NCBI GenBank assembly: GCA_014218235.1
Contig: CM024755.1
Location: forward strand, 78,724,631-78,788,630
Reading direction: 5' to 3'
Source: Colocasia esculenta
Taxonomy: Eukaryota > Streptophyta > Magnoliopsida > Alismatales > Araceae
Length of the DNA stretch: 64,000 bases
The notes under the pieces are model-generated. The model did not search any database. It saw only the letters and a list, made by a program, of their open reading frames with translations, and was not told the origin of the DNA. A program made the translations under genes and the position numbers. Positions 59,183 through 64,000 of this stretch are shown in pieces; within the stretch, counting starts at the first letter, position 1; each line of letters starts with the position of its first letter.

Positions 59183-59305
59183 GTTAAGGGTAGATGAGTA
59201 TTTTTTTCTTGAGGAAACTCTTCCTACATCACCTTGTTGAATTCTCACTTCCTTGAACTCAATGTGCAATCAATCTAAAACCAGAAAAATCCAATCTGTT
59301 CATAT

Positions 59306-59419
59306 CTGTCAACAGTCTTACTCCATCTGTCGACAGGTACACTCAGTTTTGTTCTGACTGAAACTTCAATTCATCAGTCTGTGTGAATCTGTCGACAGAC
59401 AGATTCCTTCTGTCGACAG
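59306..59419. repeat. Two CTGTCGACAG palindrome pairs in the H spacer
   Basis: Pairs at 59306/59327 and 59389/59410, both with a repeat distance of 21. The first copy has one change (CTGTCAACAG). Confidence 0.86.
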
Positions 59420-59877
59420 ATACACACATTCTTCTTTATTTTTCAATTCCTTCTTCATACTTCTCAGAAGTGTTCCTTACTTGATTTAAAGGTAAACATT
59501 GGTTGTTTGTGTGCAATATAACATTTTCATATCCCTTCATGTCAAAGTCGTGAACCAAGTCTAAATGATGTTTGATGCAAACACTTGATTGAGGTCTATT
59601 TAGATCATTTTGAACACAATGAGCAACCAAATGATTTTTAAACATCTCCTTTGATTAACTCCCTTGTCGTTAAACATGAATCTAAAATGATTTGAAAAAA
59701 TCAGAAGATTCTTGAATTTGATGTTCTACATTATAACTTGCCTAAAGAAATCTCATGTACTTGACGAAATAAAAATAAAATAAAAAAAAAAGGAGAAAAG
59801 CTACCTATTTCTCGGTTCAATCAACAAATTTATCTTTCATTTAGGGATGGAGGTAGAGAAATGATGAAAATCACTAA

Positions 59878-60016
59878 GTAACTGGGGACATGGCATCACC
59901 AATGTCGGTCTTCGCGTCAAAAGGTTGTTTCATTATCTCTATACAATGGCTTGATGGACACTCACATTGAGTAACTGGGGGTATTGGCATCACAAATGTC
60001 TACCTTCACATGAAAA
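59878..60016 (+). repeat. Degenerate 93 bp tandem repeat
   Basis: TAACTGGGG...GGCATCACCAATGTC near 59879 recurs as TAACTGGGGG...GGCATCACAAATGTC near 59972. No coding sense is apparent. Confidence 0.5.
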
Positions 60017-60454
60017 AGTGAAAGTGCTCCTCATTTCCACTCTTTCCATCTTCGTTGTTTAAAGATTCAAATCATACCAGAAATAGAGTGAAGCCTCCGA
60101 AAACTTTTATGTCAAGTCCAACGTGCTTTTTGGGTAAGATGTTCTTGTGGCCATCTAATTCAAATGTCATCTGACTATCATCTCTATTTAGATGTATGTT
60201 TTTCTTCAACGGCCTTAATCAAAAGAGTTATTAAATTTTCACTGGCTATTGTGAAATGTGTTCTTCATGATCTAATTAAAGAACTTATCTGTTTAATTCA
60301 AATCATTTTAGAATTGTGTCATGTCTTCATCATAATGGAATGCTTTTATCTTGTACATACACCTATTTACCTTAAAAACACAAATGAACACTTGTCCCTT
60401 TGAAAAATCTTATCAAAAATCAAGTTTAGACAAAATCAAAAAAAAAATTGTTAT

Positions 60455-60486
60455 CTGTCGACAGATAGATTGTCGTCTGTCGACAG
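60455..60486. repeat. CTGTCGACAG palindrome pair before the H accessory gene
   Basis: Two exact copies at 60455 and 60477, repeat distance 22. Confidence 0.88.
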
Positions 60487-60754
60487 CCGGCGGCCCAGAT
60501 CCGTTTTGAAGCCAACCCTGGCGCCGGTCAAGCCTTTTTGTGGGGCCTCTCTTTTAAAACCTTCTAAACCTATTCTAAGGCATCCCACGACACTTCTCAC
60601 CCTTCCCCTCTCATTTCCTCCTCCTCTTCTCCAAACCCCTCTCTTCCCCCTTCCGGGCTCAAGATCCGCTCCGTCTCCGACGATCCTGCTGCTCCTCGTC
60701 TGGGATCCCTCCACTCTCCCTTCCCAAACGCCATTCTCACCCTCCTTCCTGAGG

Positions 60755-61964
60755 ATGGCACCCAAACAAAGCTTCTCTCTCGCCGTCGTCGCGCTTCGAC
60801 GGACGCCGGAGAAAGTTCCAGGGCTCCTTCCGAACGTCGCAGCAAGCATCGCGAGGATCGGTTGCCGGAACTCAATGTTCCTCAAGGTCTCCGCCTATCC
60901 GGCCCCAACGACACCTCATGAAACTCGTCCAATCCCGGTAGTGGACTTCAAGTCCTTAGCACCGATGTTCCCTCACTCCTACCTACTTTGACACTCAAGG
61001 GTGGACATCCTTTTTGTACTCACACTTGCAATACTCTCCAACTGCCATCACAGAGTTTTCAATAACCTAGGGCTTCCGATTAGGGAGATCTCTTTCTTCA
61101 GTGAAAGGCACACGTTTTCGCCTCACCGCCAATTATCTCGACAGCCCTTGAAATTCCAAACTCAGGAGTTGAAATCTTCAACTACACTCTTTCCGCTTCT
61201 GAGTACTATGAACTTCTCACGTTGCAACTTATGACTCCACTAAGGAAATTGCTCATCTAATGCCAACTCCTTTCCTCCTTTGATCCGGATGATCCATCAC
61301 ATCTTCACTACCTGATCGTCCCAAAGGATGGAAGCCGAGAATTAGTCACCGAGGTCCACAAGTCTTTGTTTATATTCTTCCTCAAGTGTCAACAAATCAA
61401 TCTGCCTGAACTCATGATAAGCCTCATCCGTCGGTTTCTCAAACACCAAAAGATCAATGCCATACGCTTGCCCCGTCACCTCTCTTCTCATTTCATTGGC
61501 ATTCCTATCGCTTCAAGTGAGCTCATCTCCTTGAAATCCCGCAGTGCTTTTGACCTGCTGCTGCTAACCGAATGGGCTACAAGATTGTAGACGGTGTAGT
61601 CACAAGGACTCTCAAAGGAAAGGAACACAAGGAGAGTTGAAGAGTCATCTGCTGAAGAAGACAATGAAGCGATGAAGCTAATGAAGGCAGTGATGAAGAC
61701 TCTCAGGATGAGCAAATGCCTGATCAACCTCAAGATTTGATGATGTACCTGTGCCTCAAGAACAATCTCTTCGTGATTACTTGGCACAAATGCATCAACA
61801 AATGATCTCAGGTTTTGCTCAGATGAATTCCATATTGATCAATTGGACGCTCGCCTCAACTCACTGGATGAGTCTCACGTGCAAATCTGAGACCGGCTTG
61901 ATTTCCCTACTCCGAGAGAGATGGATCCCGTCATCCTCCACCTGCTGGACATGACAATGAATAG
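60755..61964 (+). pseudogene. Element H envelope-like accessory gene (Sirevirus position)
   Basis: Starts MAPKQSFSL and continues in shifting frames. A central region reads IPNSGVEIFNYTLSASEYYE, then a run with INLPELMISLIRRFLKHQKI, IGIPIASSELISLKSRSAFD and RMGYKIVDGVVTR. These recall accessory or envelope-like proteins of plant retrotransposons, some annotated as putative plant transposon protein. The C-terminal part is acidic and then has SLRDYLAQMHQQMISGFAQM, a likely coiled coil. In Sireviruses an envelope-like gene lies between pol and the 3' LTR, as here. No membrane segment is clear. Frameshifts occur at least near 60990, 61235, 61590 and 61740. Confidence 0.6.
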
Positions 61965-62232
61965 AGGGTCTCAGGATCGTTAGAGGTCATTAAGAGTCTT
62001 AGCTGGGAGTTAGTCTCACTTGTCAGTAATCTTTTGCTTGTTCATGTTATTCCCTCTCTTTTGATTTTTATTGAGTCATGTAATGATTGTCTCTTGTACT
62101 GTGAAATTTGAATGATCAATCAATGAAAACTCACAGTTCATGTTATTGGTCTCCTAATGTGCATGACTTGACATTTTGTATGTTGTCAAAAAGGGGAGAA
62201 CATCAATATGCATCAATTGATGTTTTGTCATC

Positions 62233-62247
62233 ATCAAAGGGGGATAT
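62233..62247 (+). other. Element H polypurine tract
   Basis: ATCAAAGGGGGATAT directly before the 3' LTR. A second similar tract, TCAAAAAGGGGAGA, lies at about 62187-62200. Repeated tracts of this kind are known from Sireviruses. Confidence 0.8.
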
Positions 62248-63514
62248 TGTTGGGTTTTCCATATATCATATTTTTATGATCACAATAATATCCTTGAACA
62301 TTGATTAATGAAAAATTGATGTGCTAACTAACATGAAAAACACCATGAAAGTGATTGAGTTAAACATTGCTAAATCATACAATGTATATCACTAACAATG
62401 CATTTGCATGTAGGTGCACAAGCATGAAAGATGGAGCATTGAAGAGGCATTGAAGAGATGAGCAAATAACCAAAAAAACTGTCAAAGAGGTGTATCTGTC
62501 GACAGGCTCAGGGCATGTGTCGACAGATTCACACAGTCATTCCAAGACAGAACTCAGGGTTGCATCTTGAGTGCACCTGTCGACAGATGCAAATCGCCTG
62601 TCGACAGATACACTCAGAAATTCAGATTTTCTGAAACCAGTTCTCAGCCTGAGTGCGCCTGTCGACAGATGCAAGTGCACCTGTCGACAGACGACGGAAA
62701 CATGAGATTTAGAGTTTCCAAATCCAGCCCCACTTGGGTGTTCCTTCCTCCACGACCCCACCTTTACCTAACACTATATAAGCATCCTTTTGGAGCCAAA
62801 TTCGTAGATAGAGAGCAGCCTCCCAACCAAGAGCCTCCAAGGGACCAAGAGGAAAAGCCCCAAATTGCTGCTCTGCTTCAACTTTCTTCCCAGATCGTTG
62901 TGGAATCGCCATCCATGCGAAGTTGAAGCCGGATCGTCATCAATTCAACCTTCTACATCGATCAATCTACATCAATCGAAGTTTGAAGAGCGTTTGGACA
63001 ATACGAGAAGAATTCCAACTGGATTTGTTCCCCAACTCTAAATTCTCTCCATTTCACAATTTCCATTCCATCGTGTGTGTGTGTGGTTGTGTTTCGAGCA
63101 TCCCTTGTGCTTGATCACGAATTGTGGTTGTTTGATCGTGGTTCATCAGACAACGTGTGTGTGTTGAGTTGTTGTGTGGAACTCGCTCATAAGCAGTCGT
63201 TTCTGCTTGTGTGTGTGTGGACGGTGGATGTAGGATACACGAGTTGTGTACTCCGAACCACCTTAAATCATCGTGTTCTGTGGTTTGTTCGCGTTTGCGA
63301 TAGATGATTGGTAGGCACGGTGTCATACGCACGTTTGATACCCTGTTCTTAATATATCAACTCAAGCTTCTTAATCTCAATCAAATTCTAATCAAATTTC
63401 ATTAAGATTGCTGTAGCACCGAAAGGAAGCCATCAGTAATTAGAATTTGACGTAATCTATTCAACCCCCCCCCCCTTCTAGATTACCATATAGTTTATTC
63501 CGCATAACTCTTCA
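62248..63514 (+). repeat. Element H 3' LTR
   Basis: 1267 bp. It has three palindrome pairs (62496-62690), TATATAAG at 62775-62782 and 11 C at 63465-63475. It differs from the 5' LTR by a fair number of small indels and substitutions. Confidence 0.94.
62496..62690. repeat. Three CTGTCGACAG palindrome pairs (H 3' LTR)
   Basis: Pairs at 62496/62517, 62577/62598 and 62659/62681, with repeat distances of 21, 21 and 22. Confidence 0.88.
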
Positions 63515-64000
63515 ATGTCGTCAATGAACACCACTACGAACTGTTCTAAGTACAGCATTTATATATTGTTCATGAGTTGCATAAAGGCCACTCGAGTATT
63601 TGTTAAGCCAAAAAGCATAACCATGAACTCATAGTGACCGTATCTACTCCGGAATGCTAACTTGTGTATATCTTCTTCCTAGATTCTTAGTTAATGGTAG
63701 CCCGATCTTAGATCAATTTTAGAGAAGTATTATGAACCAGAGAGCTGATCAAACAGCTCATCGATGCGGGGCAGTGGGTACTTATTCTTTATTGTCAACT
63801 GATTTAGCTGACGATAATCAATGCAGAGTCCCATAGTTCCATCCTTCTTTCTAAAAAATAACGTTGGCGCATCCCATGAGGATGTGTTGATCCTGATAAA
63901 ACCTTGATCTAACAACTCCTGAATCTGCCTTTTCAGCTCCTGCAATTCAGTAGGGGACATGTGATATGGTGATTTGGAAATAGGTGTTGGGTTCTCATGT
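63515..64000 (-). pseudogene. Element I reverse transcriptase, proximal part, cut by window edge
   Basis: Minus strand, read from 64000 down. It has MSPTELQELKRQIQELLDQG, LFFRKKDGTMGLCIDYRQL, KYPLPRIDELFDQL, a stop, then YFSKIDLRSGYH, FRSRYGHYEFMVMLFGLTN and, next to the H insertion, FVVVFIDDI with the catalytic aspartates. This is a chromovirus-like Ty3/gypsy reverse transcriptase with several stops. It continues at 55506. Confidence 0.9.

Larger units (their letters stand above)
59183..60754 (+). other. Element H noncoding spacer in place of pol
   Basis: 1.6 kb without a recognisable gene. It holds palindrome pairs at 59306-59419 and 60455-60486, a degenerate 93 bp repeat (59878-60016), a TTTTAAAA at 60552-60559 and a CT-rich tract (60595-60660) ahead of the accessory gene. 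Confidence 0.7.
55507..63514 (+). mobile_element. Element H: pol-less Sirevirus-like Ty1/copia element
   Basis: 8.0 kb between exact ATGTC duplications (55502-55506, 63515-63519). It has LTRs of 1256 and 1267 bp, a perfect primer site, a copia-type Gag and protease, no integrase, reverse transcriptase or RNase H, a broken envelope-like accessory gene, and a polypurine tract in a TCATCAAAGGGGGAT context. C-runs before the LTR ends, palindromes upstream of TATA and the gene after the pol position all fit the Sirevirus (SIRE/Maximus) group. That assignment rests on remembered features. Confidence 0.93.

Noticed and set aside
60451..60885. Minus-strand 144-codon frame opposite the H accessory gene
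   Set aside because: Arginine/glycine-rich shadow of a CT-rich leader; the plus strand has better protein features.
55752..62690. Palindrome pairs as recombinase target sites
   Set aside because: No site-specific recombinase in the window and the inner bases are not constant, as they would be in a lox-type site.

Overview
The window is plant DNA made almost entirely of retrotransposons. I found no host gene, tRNA, rRNA or CRISPR array. Plant-type LTR elements (chromodomain Ty3/gypsy, a Tat-like Ty3/gypsy, a Sirevirus-like Ty1/copia), a LINE tail and a Stowaway-like MITE point to a flowering plant; the species cannot be read from the sequence.

The layout is a nest. The oldest host is F, a minus-strand Tat-like Ty3/gypsy element, cut into pieces at 2784-4642, 14143-15375, 25615-25633, 36716-37916 and 50063-50469. 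Into it went B (minus, left edge to 2783), C (plus, 4643-14142, target duplication ATGAA), D (plus, 15376-25614, TAAGT/TTAGT), E (plus, 25634-36715, CACCT), A (minus, 37917-50062, AGGAG) and probably G (plus, from 50470). A itself carries a 3.0 kb LTR-like insertion (41150-44154, ATTAT) that holds a MITE and a LINE 3' end. On the right, Sirevirus-like H (plus, 55507-63514, ATGTC) splits the reverse transcriptase of another minus-strand gypsy element, I.

C, D, E and G are one chromodomain (Tekay/Del-like) lineage. C and D are decayed. E has almost identical 3.07 kb LTRs and one frameshift in integrase. G is reduced to one LTR and a deleted gag. A and B form a second chromovirus family. H has lost its whole pol but keeps gag, protease, LTRs and a broken envelope-like accessory gene.

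Three structural signals stand out. First, the C/D/E gag gene is split by two phase-0 introns at conserved positions, and the long R-U5 leader carries hairpins with compensatory base changes; together these suggest separate spliced (protein) and unspliced (genomic) RNAs. Second, the palindrome CTGTCGACAG, allowing small changes, occurs as 13 pairs, each pair with a 20-22 nt repeat distance, in H and in the 3.0 kb insertion. Third, unrelated families each place short inverted repeats next to the LTR TATA box.
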